The notes under the pieces are model-generated. The model did not search any database, was not told where the DNA came from, and worked only from the letters and a program-made list of their open reading frames with translations. A stretch of DNA of 64,000 nt from Desulfitibacter sp. BRH_c19 (GTDB lineage: Bacteria; Bacillota; DSM-16504; Desulfitibacterales; Desulfitibacteraceae): NCBI GenBank assembly GCA_001515945.1, contig LOER01000016.1, forward strand, positions 62,001-126,000, written 5' to 3'. Made by a program: the position numbers and the translations under genes. This document shows positions 14,903 through 25,270 of the stretch, in pieces (position 1 is the first letter of the stretch; the number at the start of each line of letters is the position of its first letter).

Positions 14903-15541
14903 TATAGGTAACTTTTTGTATATGAATGAGGGTAGCGTTATGTAAACCTTTCTTGATTTTAAAATTCACCATAGTAACTTATTAATTATTATTCTTTCTT
15001 TAGTAAAAGAGACTTCACAACACATATCCATATTACATTAGTGATAATTCGACTAACCTTTTCAAGGTTAATAAAGAATATGCATAAAACATTAGCAATT
15101 GGCAATGATTATTAGACTCTAATAACTTCAAGACTATATTTACACCAAATTAACAGGATAATAAGCCCACTAATAACTTTCAAGGCAGAAACACCTTAGG
15201 AGGTAATTTTAAAACGCTTAGAAAGCAAATATGGGCGCCATGTAAAATTGTCAGATCATAAAAAGTTATAATAGAACAAAAGATGATTCAAAATAACTAA
15301 ATAAGGAAAACTATAAGATAACATCAAGAAACTAACCTTGCTAAAAAGCTTCTTGCTAAAAAAGTTTTATGAAGTAATTAAAACTGGAGAGGGGACCCAA
15401 AATCTTATCTAAAAACGCCTCCTCCTGTAAAAATTTCTCTTTGGTTTACATAATATCTATTATCGGAAGTCATATAAGTAATCAAAAGAAAAAGAACCTA
15501 AGGTAAAAAAGGTCCTCTTCAATATGTACATAAAACTAAGT
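14903..15541. other. 640-bp A/T-rich stretch without a recognisable gene
   Basis: No reading frame with a start, ribosome site and family resemblance was found. A short open stretch at 15200-15271 begins in an AGGAGG and reads KRLESKYGRHVKLSDHKKL before a stop; it may be the tail of a decayed gene. Several short stop-rich segments suggest erosion. The right end contains the yneA terminator. Confidence 0.5.
15484..15519 (-). terminator. Terminator of the yneA-like gene
   Basis: On the - strand AAGAGGACC (15519-15511) pairs with GGTTCTTTT (15498-15490) with two G-U pairs, leading into TTCTTTTG. Confidence 0.55.
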
Positions 15542-15817
15542 TTATTGAACTGGTATTTCGAGCTGTTGTCCTGGATATATAAGACATTTTTTAATGTTGT
15601 TTGCCCTTTCAATTTCAAAGACTAGTTTACGGATATCCTTGTTAGATGTGTTATGTTTTTTAGCGATACCCCATAATGTGTCACCTTCATTAACAGTTAT
15701 TGTTATTACATTGTTTTGATTAGCAGCACTAACTATTTGAAAAGATGTAATTCCTAATCCAAATACAATGGTTACAATAACAAGTACAAATATTAATCTT
15801 AGTTTATTTAATTTCAA
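15542..15817 (-). CDS. yneA: LysM-domain cell-division suppressor, YneA-like
   Basis: A 91-aa protein with an N-terminal membrane segment (about residues 7-31, LRLIFVLVIVTIVFGLGI) followed by one LysM peptidoglycan-binding domain (TITVNEGDTLWGIAKKHNT to LIYPGQQLEIPV). YneA of Bacillus is the SOS-induced secreted inhibitor of cell division, encoded divergently from lexA exactly as here. The start is TTG, fixed by GGAGGGGG 6-7 bases upstream. Its control region contains three LexA boxes, one inside the promoter spacer. Function in division is inferred from domain and position. Confidence 0.85.
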   Translation of the reverse strand: MKLNKLRLIFVLVIVTIVFGLGITSFQIVSAANQNNVITITVNEGDTLWGIAKKHNTSNKDIRKLVFEIERANNIKKCLIYPGQQLEIPVQ

Positions 15818-15836
15818 ATTAATCCCCCTCCATGCT

Positions 15837-15919
15837 CAAACGTTTGTTCTGTTTTTATTATATCAGAACATTCGTTCCCTTTACAATAGCTAATTGCTAT
15901 TTTTACGAACAAATGTTTT
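15837..15919. promoter_or_regulatory. Divergent lexA/yneA control region with three LexA (SOS) boxes
   Basis: Matches to the Gram-positive LexA consensus CGAACRNRYGTTYG are: 15837-15850 (on the - strand AGAACAAACGTTTG), 15865-15878 (AGAACATTCGTTCC) and 15906-15919 (CGAACAAATGTTTT). The middle box fills the spacer of a yneA promoter on the - strand (TTGTAA 15886-15881, TATAAT 15862-15857). The third overlaps the -35 region of a lexA promoter whose -10 TATAAT is at 15939-15944. Both genes should therefore be LexA-repressed. Confidence 0.85.
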
Positions 15920-15980
15920 CAAAATAAAAGAAATATGATATAATTACCAATATAAAATTATGTAAACAAAGGTGATTAAT

Positions 15981-16598
15981 ATGTTAGAAGATTTAACCTC
16001 ACGGCAAATTCAAATTTTAAATTTTATTAAAACTGAAATCCTAGGCAAAGGTTATCCCCCATCTGTTAGAGAAATTGGTAAGGCTGTTGGTCTTAGCAGT
16101 AGTTCTACAGTACATGCTCATCTGTTCCAACTTGAAAAAAAAGGTTATATCCGTAAGGATCCAACCAAACCAAGGGCAATTGAAATTCTTGATGGATATA
16201 ATAATGATTTTCCTAAAAAAGAAATAGCCCACATACCAATAGTGGGCAAAATTACAGCTGGTGAACCTATTTTAGCTGTAGAGAATATTCAAGATACATT
16301 TCCCATTCCAGTAGAATTCATTGGAAATGGTGAATTCTTTATTCTAACGGTTTCTGGTGAAAGTATGATTGAAGCAGGTATAAATGATGGTGATTATGTT
16401 ATCATCAAAAAACAAAACCATTGTCAAAATGGTGAAATTGTCGCTGCCATGATTGAAGACGAAGCCACAATAAAGAGATTTTACAAAGAAAAAGACTGGA
16501 TTAGGCTCCAGCCAGAAAATAGTTCTATGGATCCAATAATTACCTCGGATGTTATGATTCTTGGCAAGCTTGTTGGTTTATACAGAAAAGTATATTAA
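15981..16598 (+). CDS. lexA: SOS repressor LexA
   Basis: A 205-aa transcriptional repressor of the DNA-damage response, inactivated by RecA-stimulated self-cleavage. The N-terminal winged helix contains [20 protein letters not shown]. The cleavage site is Ala93-Gly94 (KITAGEP), the catalytic Ser is 128 (VSGESMIE) and the Lys is 165 (EATIKRF). The ATG 15981 has AAAGGTG 6 bases upstream; a GTG at 15972 overlaps that site. Its 3' end overlaps the convergent DUF456 gene by 21 bases. Confidence 0.97.
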   Translation: MLEDLTSRQIQILNFIKTEILGKGYPPSVREIGKAVGLSSSSTVHAHLFQLEKKGYIRKDPTKPRAIEILDGYNNDFPKKEIAHIPIVGKITAGEPILAVENIQDTFPIPVEFIGNGEFFILTVSGESMIEAGINDGDYVIIKKQNHCQNGEIVAAMIEDEATIKRFYKEKDWIRLQPENSSMDPIITSDVMILGKLVGLYRKVY

Positions 16599-17075
16599 TA
16601 TTATCTTTAAAGCAAAGGAAATTATCATTGCTACACCAATAAAAAACCTAAAGGCAATTCCACTTAAAAAACCTAGTGCTATACCAAGGGTTACTTTTAA
16701 AGCATCATTTAAAGTCTTTCCTTTGAACATTTCAGTAAAAACAACAGCTATAACAGGGCCAATAATTATGCCAGCTAAACCCATTGAAAAAAAACCAAAT
16801 ACTAGTCCAACTAGCATGGTAAAGAGGCTTAGTTTACTTGCACCATATTTCTTTGCTCCAACTATGCTTCCTAATATGTCTATAAATGTCCCAACTCCAG
16901 TCAATAATACCATTGTCAATAGAAAATTATAACCGAGGACACTATAACCCACATGCCATCCATAAATAAGAATTCCTGCCAGCATAAGTATAAGACCTGG
17001 TAAAGCAGGAAGAATAGTTCCCACAAGACCCACAACCATAAAGAGAAAGCTTATAGCAATAATTATAGTATCCAA
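16578..17075 (-). CDS. DUF456 family integral membrane protein
   Basis: A 165-aa, very hydrophobic protein with about five membrane segments and glycine-rich repeats in the middle ([16 protein letters not shown] and [15 protein letters not shown]), the pattern of DUF456. Function is unknown across the family. It lies 25 bases after the PLP-enzyme gene on the same strand and may be cotranscribed. It runs tail-to-tail into lexA with no terminator between them. Confidence 0.8.
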   Translation of the reverse strand: MDTIIIAISFLFMVVGLVGTILPALPGLILMLAGILIYGWHVGYSVLGYNFLLTMVLLTGVGTFIDILGSIVGAKKYGASKLSLFTMLVGLVFGFFSMGLAGIIIGPVIAVVFTEMFKGKTLNDALKVTLGIALGFLSGIAFRFFIGVAMIISFALKIILIYFSV

Positions 17076-17100
17076 CTTATTCCCCCCTACAATACTTTAA

Positions 17101-18336
17101 CTAAGTATTATTTTTTATTGCCTCCGCAACTTTTAATAATACAATTTTACCATGTTCCGCTACTAGACTTCCTTGTACATAAACTACAAAGGGTTCCTTT
17201 AAAGGTGCATCTGCTGATAATTCTATAGAGGCTCCTTGAACAAAAGTGCCTGCTGCCATAATCACTTTAGTGTCATAACCCGGTAATTCCCCTGGTTCTG
17301 GTGTGACAATAGAGTCTACTGGCGAATACTTCTGGACCGCTCTACAAAAATCAAGAAGTTTTTTTTCATTTTGTAGAACTATAGCTTGTATTATGTCACC
17401 CCGTGCTTCCCCGTAGGTTGGAGAAACTTTATAATCTAGATCTGAGAACAACTTAGCTGCAAATATTGCTGTTTCTAATGCTTGCATAACAATCATTGGA
17501 GCTAAGAAGATTCCTTGGAATAAAAGTCTTTTATCTATTGAACTTGATCCAATATCTTTTCCAAGTCCTGGCGCAGTTAAATGAGAAACCGCCCTCTCTA
17601 TTAACTTTTTCTTCCCAACTAAATAACCCCCGGAGGGGGCTAAACCTCCTCCAGGATTCTTTATTAAGGAACCTGCAACCAGATCCGCCCCCACTTCACT
17701 CGGTTCTAATCTTTCAACAAATTCACCATAACAATTATCAACAACGATATAAATATCTTTATTTTTTTTCCTAATATATTCAATTAGTAATCCCATTTCT
17801 TCTACATTCAGCGCATTTCTTAAGGTATAACCTCTCGATCGCTGAATAAAGACTACCTTAGGATTTGTTTTTAAATAAGGCTCTAGTATAGAAAAGTTAT
17901 TTGCTGCATCAAAAGGAACTTCATTACATACAATTCCTTGGTTAATTAGAGATAATGGATCATCACCACTTAAACCTATTACCTTTTGCAAGGTATCATA
18001 AGGCTTCCCAATAGTCAAGAAACAATCTCCATGAGACAATATACTTTTTAAAGCTAAGTAAATTGCATGGGTTCCAGATATAATGTTTGGCCTAACAAGG
18101 GCATCTTCAGTTTTAAATATATGTGCAAATACTTTCTCTAAAACATCCCTCCCTGAATCACCATATCCATAACCAGTTGATTGATGAAAATGAAAATCAC
18201 TTATGTTATGCTGAAGAAAAGCATCTAGAACCTTTTCTTGATTATATGACATAATACTTTTAAGCTTTGAAGTCATGTGCTGTGTACTATTTTCTATTTC
18301 TGCCTTTAATACTTGTTGCTTTTCATTTAGAAACAT
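17101..18336 (-). CDS. PLP-dependent methionine gamma-lyase-like protein (YnbB/aluminium-resistance family)
   Basis: A 411-aa fold-type I PLP enzyme of the family annotated as aluminium-resistance protein or methionine gamma-lyase-like, and YnbB in Bacillus. Features: RPNIISGTHAIYLALKSIL (cofactor-phosphate region), VVDNCYGEFVE (PLP-ring Asp) and GSLIKNPGGGLAPSGGY with the Schiff-base Lys. The genuine substrate is unsettled. It is encoded just downstream of spoVK on the same strand, the order known from Bacillus (hfq, spoVK, ynbB). The ribosome site is weak. Confidence 0.85.
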   Translation of the reverse strand: MFLNEKQQVLKAEIENSTQHMTSKLKSIMSYNQEKVLDAFLQHNISDFHFHQSTGYGYGDSGRDVLEKVFAHIFKTEDALVRPNIISGTHAIYLALKSILSHGDCFLTIGKPYDTLQKVIGLSGDDPLSLINQGIVCNEVPFDAANNFSILEPYLKTNPKVVFIQRSRGYTLRNALNVEEMGLLIEYIRKKNKDIYIVVDNCYGEFVERLEPSEVGADLVAGSLIKNPGGGLAPSGGYLVGKKKLIERAVSHLTAPGLGKDIGSSSIDKRLLFQGIFLAPMIVMQALETAIFAAKLFSDLDYKVSPTYGEARGDIIQAIVLQNEKKLLDFCRAVQKYSPVDSIVTPEPGELPGYDTKVIMAAGTFVQGASIELSADAPLKEPFVVYVQGSLVAEHGKIVLLKVAEAIKNNT

Positions 18337-18366
18337 TAGTCTTTATGCCCCCATATCCATTACTAT

Positions 18367-19401
18367 TTACTTTACTTTTTTTAAATAAGTTTCTATTCCT
18401 GAACTGTAGTCTAGGTCTTCGTAAATATCATTCGCATTAATTATTAGTAAGTCATCACGTGACATTGTATTCTTTTCCACAAGTCTATAAGCTTGCTTTC
18501 TAATTGACTTTTCAACAATATTTCTAACCATGCGTGCATTACCTATTTGTGCGTGGCCAGATGCTATATGTTTCTTCAAAACGGTTTCAAGTTTTATTTT
18601 TGCGTCAATGGAAAAATAATAATCCCTTTGCGTTAACATTTCTTCAGCAATTTTAACCAGTTCTTCTAATGTATAATCTGGAAATTCAATATGAATCGGA
18701 AATCTTGAACGTAATCCAGGATTTGTGCGAATTAACTTTTCCATTTCATTCTTGTAACCTGCTAATATAAGTATTATGTTATCTCTATTGTCTTCCATTC
18801 CTTTAACAAGGCAGTCAATGGCCTCTCTTCCAAAATCCTTATCTCCCCCTCTAGCCAAGGAATAGGCTTCATCCACAAACAAAACTCCTCCAAGTGCATT
18901 TTTTATACTTTCTCTAGCACGCATTGCAGTATGGCCAATATATTCCCCCACAAGATCAGCTCTTTCTACTTCAACTAAATGGCCTTTTGAAAGAATACCC
19001 ATTTCCTTAAAAAAGCTCCCTAATATACGAGCTACTGTAGTTTTGCCAGTACCGGGATTACCCTTAAAAACCATGTGAAGTACCATTGCTTCATTTGTAA
19101 GTTTTTCCTTCGATCTAGCCTTTTGAACTAGGACATATGCTCTAAGTTCCTTTATAAGAAGTTTAACCTCATTCAAGCCAACCAAGACATCTAATTCCTT
19201 TAATACATCTTGGCCATCAATAACGGAATTAGTCTGTCTTATTTTAGTGTTTTGAGATATACTATTAGTTTTTTTATTTGCTTTTGTATTTGTATTATTT
19301 TGTATTTGCCTTTGTGTTTGTGTGTTTTTATGGTTATGGTTAGCTGAACTTGCACTATAGGACTTTGACCCTTGCTTATTAAAACTAAATCTAACCTCCA
19401 T
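18367..19401 (-). CDS. spoVK: Stage V sporulation protein K, AAA+ ATPase
   Basis: A 344-aa CbbX/SpoVK-type AAA+ ATPase needed for late spore maturation. After an Asn/Gln/Lys-rich, probably disordered N-terminus (1-65) come Walker A KGNPGTGKTTVAR, Walker B GGVLFVDEAYSLARG, sensor 1 ILILAGYKNEM and the arginine finger NPGLRSRFP. Bacillus SpoVK is about 320 aa and lacks such a long low-complexity tail. A BSGAGG-type site (GGAGGG) precedes the ATG. It sits between hfq and the YnbB-like gene. Confidence 0.88.
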   Translation of the reverse strand: MEVRFSFNKQGSKSYSASSANHNHKNTQTQRQIQNNTNTKANKKTNSISQNTKIRQTNSVIDGQDVLKELDVLVGLNEVKLLIKELRAYVLVQKARSKEKLTNEAMVLHMVFKGNPGTGKTTVARILGSFFKEMGILSKGHLVEVERADLVGEYIGHTAMRARESIKNALGGVLFVDEAYSLARGGDKDFGREAIDCLVKGMEDNRDNIILILAGYKNEMEKLIRTNPGLRSRFPIHIEFPDYTLEELVKIAEEMLTQRDYYFSIDAKIKLETVLKKHIASGHAQIGNARMVRNIVEKSIRKQAYRLVEKNTMSRDDLLIINANDIYEDLDYSSGIETYLKKVK

Positions 19402-19504
19402 TGATTTTCCCTCCTGCCAGTTGAAGAAATAATATTGTCATAATGCGCATAGTATTATATGTTGTACTGCAGGAAGTGTTAATGGTACCTTTTAACAAAT
19501 TAAC

Positions 19505-19536
19505 AAAAAACACTCTCCACTTACTTAAGAGAGTGT
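19505..19536 (-). terminator. Terminator after hfq
   Basis: ACACTCTC and GAGAGTGT (8 bp) form a hairpin (19510-19536) followed on the - strand by TTTTTTGTTAA. It closes the miaB/mutS/mutL/miaA/hfq cluster. Confidence 0.85.
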
Positions 19537-19550
19537 AATGATAGGTTTTT

Positions 19551-19793
19551 TTAACGAGTTTCCTTAGTTTCAGAGGTTAAGTTAACAGCTTTACTGGGTA
19601 CGAGGGTAGAGATAGCATGTTTATAGACCATTTGTTGTCTACCATCTACATCTAACAATACTGTGAAATTATCGAAACCTTTTACCAACCCTTTTATTTG
19701 AAAACCATTAACTAAAAAAATGGTTAATGGAATATTATCCTTCCTAACCTGATTTAAAAATCCATCTTGTAAATTAATATGCACTTTTGACAT
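19551..19793 (-). CDS. hfq: RNA chaperone Hfq
   Basis: An 80-aa Sm-like protein that forms a hexamer and binds small RNAs and mRNA. Sm1 is visible as [28 protein letters not shown] (motif GF..D.F), and Sm2 as MVYKHAIST with the conserved KHA. The N-terminal [11 protein letters not shown] is typical. GGAGGG lies before the ATG. It follows miaA by 58 bases, the conserved order. Confidence 0.95.
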   Translation of the reverse strand: MSKVHINLQDGFLNQVRKDNIPLTIFLVNGFQIKGLVKGFDNFTVLLDVDGRQQMVYKHAISTLVPSKAVNLTSETKETR

Positions 19794-19850
19794 TGCGTTC
19801 CCTCCGATATATTTTTATAATTTTTATATTAGTTATTTCCTTATTCAACA

Positions 19851-20810
19851 CTATATATTAATATTCCTGCCAATCTCTGCCTTTATTTGATTAATTATAT
19901 GGCATTCATTAGCGATATCAACCTCAAACCATTTAATCCTTTGATCTCTTCTAAACCATGTGAGTTGCCTTTTAGCAAACCTTCTAGTATCTCTTTTAAT
20001 TATCTCAATGGTTTCTTCTAGTGTACGGAGATTATGTAAATATTCTACTACCTGTTTATATCCAATAGCCTGCATACTTGTATTGGTAGGCTTGACACCT
20101 GAGTTAAGTAGGTTTTTTACTTCTTCCACTAATCCTTGATTAATCATATCATTAACTCTTTCATTGATTCTTTGATACAGTATTGGTCGTGGCATATATA
20201 AACCAATCATCACAAGCGGATTATATATGCTGTATTTATCATTCGCTACAAAACCTTTTGAAATCTGATTTCCAGTAGTTTTGTAGTATTCCAAAGCTCT
20301 AACTATCCTTTTTAAATCATTTGGATGTATTCGCTCAGCACTTTTTGGATCTATTTCTTTTAGCTCTTGGTATAATACATCACCACCATTTCTTTGAGCC
20401 AATTGCCTTAATTTATCTCTGGTGGAGTGATTTACATTAACATCAAAATCATATTCATCTATTACTGACCTTACATATAGACCTGTTCCCCCTAATAATA
20501 TTGGCAGCTTATTTTTTTTGTTTATACTATCTATACATCTTCGTGCATCATCTTGAAACTCTGCTACAGAGTAATCCTTGAAAGGGGGTAAAGTATCTAT
20601 CATATGATGCTTTACTTTTTTCTTATTAGCTCCAATCATTTCTTGATTTTTAATTTTAGCAGTACCTATATCCATTCCTTTATAAATTTGCATCGAATCT
20701 CCTGATACAATTTCACCATCTATCTGTGATGCGAGTTCCACACCAATTTTCGACTTTCCTACTGCTGTAGGACCTACCAAAACCACCAATTTATTGTTCA
20801 CTTTTAACAT
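19851..20810 (-). CDS. miaA: tRNA dimethylallyltransferase
   Basis: Transfers dimethylallyl to N6 of A37 in tRNAs that read UNN codons, the substrate then methylthiolated by MiaB (encoded nearby). P-loop VGPTAVGKSKIGVELA, then GEIVSGDSMQIYKGMDIGTAK, HHMIDTLPPFKDYSVAEF and KRDTRRFAKRQLTWFRRD are family signatures. At 319 aa the length is normal. AGGTGATG lies against ATG 20810, so a GTG at 20798 (6 bases after this site) is an equally good start. It begins 3 bases after mutL ends. Confidence 0.95.
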   Translation of the reverse strand: MLKVNNKLVVLVGPTAVGKSKIGVELASQIDGEIVSGDSMQIYKGMDIGTAKIKNQEMIGANKKKVKHHMIDTLPPFKDYSVAEFQDDARRCIDSINKKNKLPILLGGTGLYVRSVIDEYDFDVNVNHSTRDKLRQLAQRNGGDVLYQELKEIDPKSAERIHPNDLKRIVRALEYYKTTGNQISKGFVANDKYSIYNPLVMIGLYMPRPILYQRINERVNDMINQGLVEEVKNLLNSGVKPTNTSMQAIGYKQVVEYLHNLRTLEETIEIIKRDTRRFAKRQLTWFRRDQRIKWFEVDIANECHIINQIKAEIGRNINI

Positions 20811-20813
20811 CAC

Positions 20814-22616
20814 CTATCTATGAAAACGCTTTATTAATTCTTCTGCTGTTATATGGATTGTAGTTGGTCTGCCATGAGGACAAGTATATGGAACCTCAGT
20901 CTTTGAAAGCATATTTAATAATTCCTGCATTTCATTCTTTGTAAGTATCTTTTTTGCCGTAATAACAGCTTTACAAGCTATCATTTTTACAAGTCTATCT
21001 TGACTTGGTTTCTCACTTTGACCTATAAGCTTGTCGAGCATTTCCTTGATTAAGACAGACCCATTACCAGGATCCACATCAACAGGGACTCCTCTTAACA
21101 AAAAGCTGTTTTCTCCAAAATGTTCGAAAGTAAAACCAGCATTTTGTAGCATAATCATATTCTCAATTAAAAAATCTTTTTCTGCAGGTGTTAAATCTAT
21201 TACTTCTGGATTTAAAAGCAATTGACTTCTATTTTCATCAGTATATGTTTTATTTTTTAATCTATCATAGAAAATTCGTTCATGAGCAGCATGTTGGTCT
21301 ATTAAGTAAAAACCTTTTTGTAGTTCATTAATTGCAATAATATAACTTCCATCAATCTGTTCTAGAGGTTTAAGGGTTGGAAAGAAATCATCATACGAAC
21401 ATTTATTGTCTTCTCTAACATTTTCAGTATATGCAATTTGCCTTTTATCTATTTTTTCATTCTCGATTTCTTCTATAAATTCATTTTTTGTAATAGGTAA
21501 TTCCTTACTCTTAAATTCAGATTGTGGCTGAGTACTGGCTTTCCATGTAAATTCAACCTGCTTGTTTTCTTCTTTGAAAAAAGTTTTTTCTCTTTTAGGC
21601 TTTTCTATAAATATAGAATCTTGACTTTTTAAAGCTTCTTTTATAGCATCCAAAATAAGTTCCTCAATTAATTGATCATTATCAAATCTGATTTCTCTTT
21701 TTGTCGGATGGACGTTTACATCAACTCCACTATATGGGGTTTTTAAATTTAATATATAAATAGGATGTCGATCATTAGGTATTAATGTATTATATGCTTT
21801 ACTAATTACTTTAGAAATTGTAGGTGAATACACCCACCTATTGTTTACATAAAGATACTGATTATGCTTACTTGCTCTATTATATTGAGGTTTTGATATG
21901 TAACCGTCTATTCTCTGATCTTCATTTCTTTCAAAGGTAACTGGTATAAGATTTTTTATTAAATCAAGTCCTAAGATATTTAATATGTTATTTTCTAAAT
22001 TTCCTTTTCCAGCCGACTGAAATATTAATTTATCATTGTGAGTATATTTAAAGCTTATGTTTGGATTCCCTAATGCCATTGATGTAACAACTTGAGCTGT
22101 ATTTCCAGCTTCCTTTGTAACTGACTTAAGGTGCTTTCTACGAGGGGGAACATTATAGAATAGATCTTTAACCAAAATATAAGTTCCATTGTTGCTGGAA
22201 ACCTCTTCTTTGAGTATATCTTTACCTCCTTCTATGACATACTTTATTCCTACTTGTGCATTAATATTCTTCGTTATTAAAGTCACCTTAGCTACGGAAG
22301 CTATACTTGGCAAGGCCTCCCCTCTAAAACCATGAGTTTGTATGCTAAAAAGTTCAGCTGCTGAACTGATTTTGCTAGTAGCATGTCTTTTAAAAGCTAA
22401 GGTTATTTGTTCTGCAGCAATTCCACTTCCATCATCGGATACTATAATTTTTGATATCCCACCCTGATATATTTTAATGCTTATATTTCTTGCACCTGCA
22501 TCTATGGAGTTTTCTATCAATTCCTTCACCACAGACGCAGGCCTCTCTATAACCTCTCCAGCTGCAATTTTATTCGATGTAGCAACATCCAGGATTCTTA
22601 TTTCGTTAATAGACAT
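20814..22616 (-). CDS. mutL: DNA mismatch repair protein MutL
   Basis: A GHKL ATPase that couples MutS to strand incision. N-terminal motifs: IAAGEVIERPASVVKELIENS, DDGSGI and THGFRGEAL. The C-terminal domain carries the latent-endonuclease motif DQHAAHERIFYDRL (metal site) plus ACKAVI and CPHGRP, so this is the nicking type of MutL found in bacteria lacking MutH. At 600 aa it is of usual length with a poorly conserved linker (340-400). It ends next to miaA and starts 5 bases after mutS. Confidence 0.97.
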   Translation of the reverse strand: MSINEIRILDVATSNKIAAGEVIERPASVVKELIENSIDAGARNISIKIYQGGISKIIVSDDGSGIAAEQITLAFKRHATSKISSAAELFSIQTHGFRGEALPSIASVAKVTLITKNINAQVGIKYVIEGGKDILKEEVSSNNGTYILVKDLFYNVPPRRKHLKSVTKEAGNTAQVVTSMALGNPNISFKYTHNDKLIFQSAGKGNLENNILNILGLDLIKNLIPVTFERNEDQRIDGYISKPQYNRASKHNQYLYVNNRWVYSPTISKVISKAYNTLIPNDRHPIYILNLKTPYSGVDVNVHPTKREIRFDNDQLIEELILDAIKEALKSQDSIFIEKPKREKTFFKEENKQVEFTWKASTQPQSEFKSKELPITKNEFIEEIENEKIDKRQIAYTENVREDNKCSYDDFFPTLKPLEQIDGSYIIAINELQKGFYLIDQHAAHERIFYDRLKNKTYTDENRSQLLLNPEVIDLTPAEKDFLIENMIMLQNAGFTFEHFGENSFLLRGVPVDVDPGNGSVLIKEMLDKLIGQSEKPSQDRLVKMIACKAVITAKKILTKNEMQELLNMLSKTEVPYTCPHGRPTTIHITAEELIKRFHR

Positions 22617-22621
22617 AAAAT

Positions 22622-25213
22622 CTATTTTGCCCCCCTTTTCAGCCGTATTTCATTTTGTAGGTCCGCTAATATATTAAGAGCGTTAATGGGCGTCATATTC
22701 CACACATCCAATCTCTCTATCTCTTCCTCAATCACACTTAACTTTACGTTAAACTTTTTTACTTCCATTTCCTCATGCTGGATTGTACCACTAGCTGTAG
22801 CTAAAAAGTTAGAATCTTGCTCAAGTCTTTGTAAAATATATCTTGCTCTTTCCAATATTTCTTTAGGTAATCCTGCAAGGCGGGCAACTTGAATGCCATA
22901 ACTTCTATCAGTACTTCCCTCTCGAACTTCATGTAAAAAAGTAATTTCATCTCCCTTTTCAACTACCCCTACATTGTAGTTTTTGATACCTTTATGCTCT
23001 TCCTGTAGTTTGGTAAGCTCATGATAATGAGTGGCAAACAATGTCTTTGCCTTTATATTTGTATAAATATGCTCTGAAATAGCCCACGCAAGACTTACTC
23101 CATCATAAGTACTTGTCCCCCTACCTACCTCATCTAAAATTACTAAACTGTTTTTCGTAGCATACTTAACTATATTTGCGACCTCCTGCATCTCAACCAT
23201 GAAAGTGCTTTGGCCTTGTGCCAAGTTATCGCTTGAACCTATCCTGGTAAATATTCTGTCTACAATGCCAATTTCAGCTTCATCAGCAGGAATAAAACTT
23301 CCCATTTGAGCCATTAATACAAGAATAGCATTCTGCCTTAAATAGGTACTCTTACCTGCCATATTAGGTCCCGTTATTACCATTAAATCATTAGTTGTAT
23401 TATGCATATCTATATCATTGGGTATAAACAGATGCCCCATTGACCTTTCGACTACAGGATGTCTTCCCTTTATTATTCGTAGTTTAGTAGATGGACCTAT
23501 TTTGGGTCTAATATAATTATTTTGTTCGGCAGTTACAGAAAGACCAGAAAAAACATCTAATGTGGCAACCAGTTTTGCATTACTTTTAATTTGTTGAACA
23601 TACGTTGTGACATCTTGCCTAACTGCATGAAACAATCTATATTCCAATTCAAATAGTTTTTCTTCCGCATCCAAGATGAGATTCTCTAATTCTTTTAATT
23701 TTGGTGTTATATAACGCTCGCAGTTTGCTAGTGTTTGTTTGCGAATATAGTACTCTGGAACTGCGTTAAGGTTAGCATTAGTAACTTCTATGTAATAACC
23801 AAAAACTTTATTAAAGCCAACTTTAAGAGATTTTACCCCTATCCTTTCTTTTTCTTCCATTTCCAAGTTTGCGATCCATGCTTTTCCACTTCTCTTAGCT
23901 TCCCGAAGTTTATCAACTTCTTCATGATAGCCCTTCTTAATTATATTTCCATCCTTAAGGCCAGAGGGTGGGTCATTTATAATACTCTTATCTAACAGAT
24001 CTACCAAGTAAATTAATGGATCTAAAATATCAATAATTTTACGTAAAGGGCTGAACGTTTCTTCTGCAAATAATGCTTTTATATTTGGCACCAAAGCTAA
24101 TGAGGTTTTTAATGCCAGCAAATCTTTAGCATCAGCGTTACCGTACATAATCTTCGTAATAAGACGTTCCATATCATAAAAATCTCTAAGATAATTTCTG
24201 AGTTCTTCCCGTACTACACTTCTTTGAATAAAGTACTCCACAAGATCATGCCTTGATACTATTTCATCTATATTTTTGAGGGGTTGCTCTATCCATTGCC
24301 TTAATACCCTAGCTCCACCAGCTGTGATTGTATTATCAATAATAGATAACAAAGTATTTTCTTTGTTCCCATTAATATTAGCAGTTAATTCCAAATTCCG
24401 CCTTGTGGCATAATCTAGGACCATATAAGCATCGGGACTGTATACTTCCATCTGGTTTATATGGTCTATCTCTGTTTTTAAGTTTGTTTGAATATATTTA
24501 TATAAAGCACCTGCCGCCAACAAAGAAACCCTGTTGTTATGTAAACCAATGCTGAAAATATGATTTGCAGAAAACTTATCCTTTAATACATTAAGGAGTC
24601 TTTCATAATTATAATTGCTGTTCGCCAATGTATATATATTAGTTCTAGCGGTTATCTTTTTCAGTAATGTTTTTTTCTCAAAGCTATCTGGTGTAAGACA
24701 TTCTATTGGGTTCAATTTTGCAATTTCATCAATTAAACTGTCTTCCCCTTTAATTAATGCCACTTTAAAAATCCCAGTAGAAAGATCACAGAAAGCAAGA
24801 CCATAGTTATCCTGTTTAGAATAGATGCTTACTATGTAGTTGTTTTGATCAGCAGACAAATAGTTTTCATCTAATATAGTACCTGGAGTTATTACACGAA
24901 CAACTTGACGTTCTACTGGTCCCTTTGAAGTTTTGGGATCACCAATTTGCTCACATACTGCTACTTTATATCCATTATGTAAAAGCTTTGGTAAATATGA
25001 TCCAACTGCATGATAGGGTATTCCACACATGGGAGCTTTTTCAGAAGTACCTGATTGACGAGCTGTTAATGCAATTCCTAAAACTTTTGAAGCCTTTTTT
25101 GCATCCTCATAGAACATTTCATAAAAGTCCCCTAATCTATAAAAAAGAATACAATCCATGTATTCTTGCTTTATACTTAGATATTGCTTCATCATAGGCG
25201 TAATATTGTTCAA
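22622..25213 (-). CDS. mutS: DNA mismatch recognition protein MutS
   Basis: An 863-aa mismatch-binding ATPase. The start is TTG 25213, because GGGAGGGAAGG lies 6 bases upstream and the protein then begins [12 protein letters not shown] like other MutS; a longer frame from ATG 25237 would contain that site. Features: the mismatch-contacting Phe-x-Glu (LGDFYEMF), Walker [14 protein letters not shown], Walker [17 protein letters not shown] and [10 protein letters not shown]. The dimer helix and a C-terminal tail follow. A terminator separates it from miaB, so it may have its own promoter or depend on read-through. Confidence 0.97.
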   Translation of the reverse strand: MNNITPMMKQYLSIKQEYMDCILFYRLGDFYEMFYEDAKKASKVLGIALTARQSGTSEKAPMCGIPYHAVGSYLPKLLHNGYKVAVCEQIGDPKTSKGPVERQVVRVITPGTILDENYLSADQNNYIVSIYSKQDNYGLAFCDLSTGIFKVALIKGEDSLIDEIAKLNPIECLTPDSFEKKTLLKKITARTNIYTLANSNYNYERLLNVLKDKFSANHIFSIGLHNNRVSLLAAGALYKYIQTNLKTEIDHINQMEVYSPDAYMVLDYATRRNLELTANINGNKENTLLSIIDNTITAGGARVLRQWIEQPLKNIDEIVSRHDLVEYFIQRSVVREELRNYLRDFYDMERLITKIMYGNADAKDLLALKTSLALVPNIKALFAEETFSPLRKIIDILDPLIYLVDLLDKSIINDPPSGLKDGNIIKKGYHEEVDKLREAKRSGKAWIANLEMEEKERIGVKSLKVGFNKVFGYYIEVTNANLNAVPEYYIRKQTLANCERYITPKLKELENLILDAEEKLFELEYRLFHAVRQDVTTYVQQIKSNAKLVATLDVFSGLSVTAEQNNYIRPKIGPSTKLRIIKGRHPVVERSMGHLFIPNDIDMHNTTNDLMVITGPNMAGKSTYLRQNAILVLMAQMGSFIPADEAEIGIVDRIFTRIGSSDNLAQGQSTFMVEMQEVANIVKYATKNSLVILDEVGRGTSTYDGVSLAWAISEHIYTNIKAKTLFATHYHELTKLQEEHKGIKNYNVGVVEKGDEITFLHEVREGSTDRSYGIQVARLAGLPKEILERARYILQRLEQDSNFLATASGTIQHEEMEVKKFNVKLSVIEEEIERLDVWNMTPINALNILADLQNEIRLKRGAK

Positions 25214-25239
25214 AAACCTTCCCTCCCTTTTATTCATTA

Positions 25240-25270
25240 TATCACAAATAAAAGCCGCTATTTAGCGGCT
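25240..25270 (-). terminator. Terminator between miaB and mutS
   Basis: AGCCGCT and AGCGGCT (25253-25259/25264-25270) form a tight 7-bp hairpin with a 4-nt loop overlapping the last codons of miaB; the - strand tail is TTTTATTT. Confidence 0.65.

Noticed and set aside
16561-16932. + strand frame downstream of lexA
   Set aside because: Complement of the DUF456 membrane protein, which has a clear family pattern.
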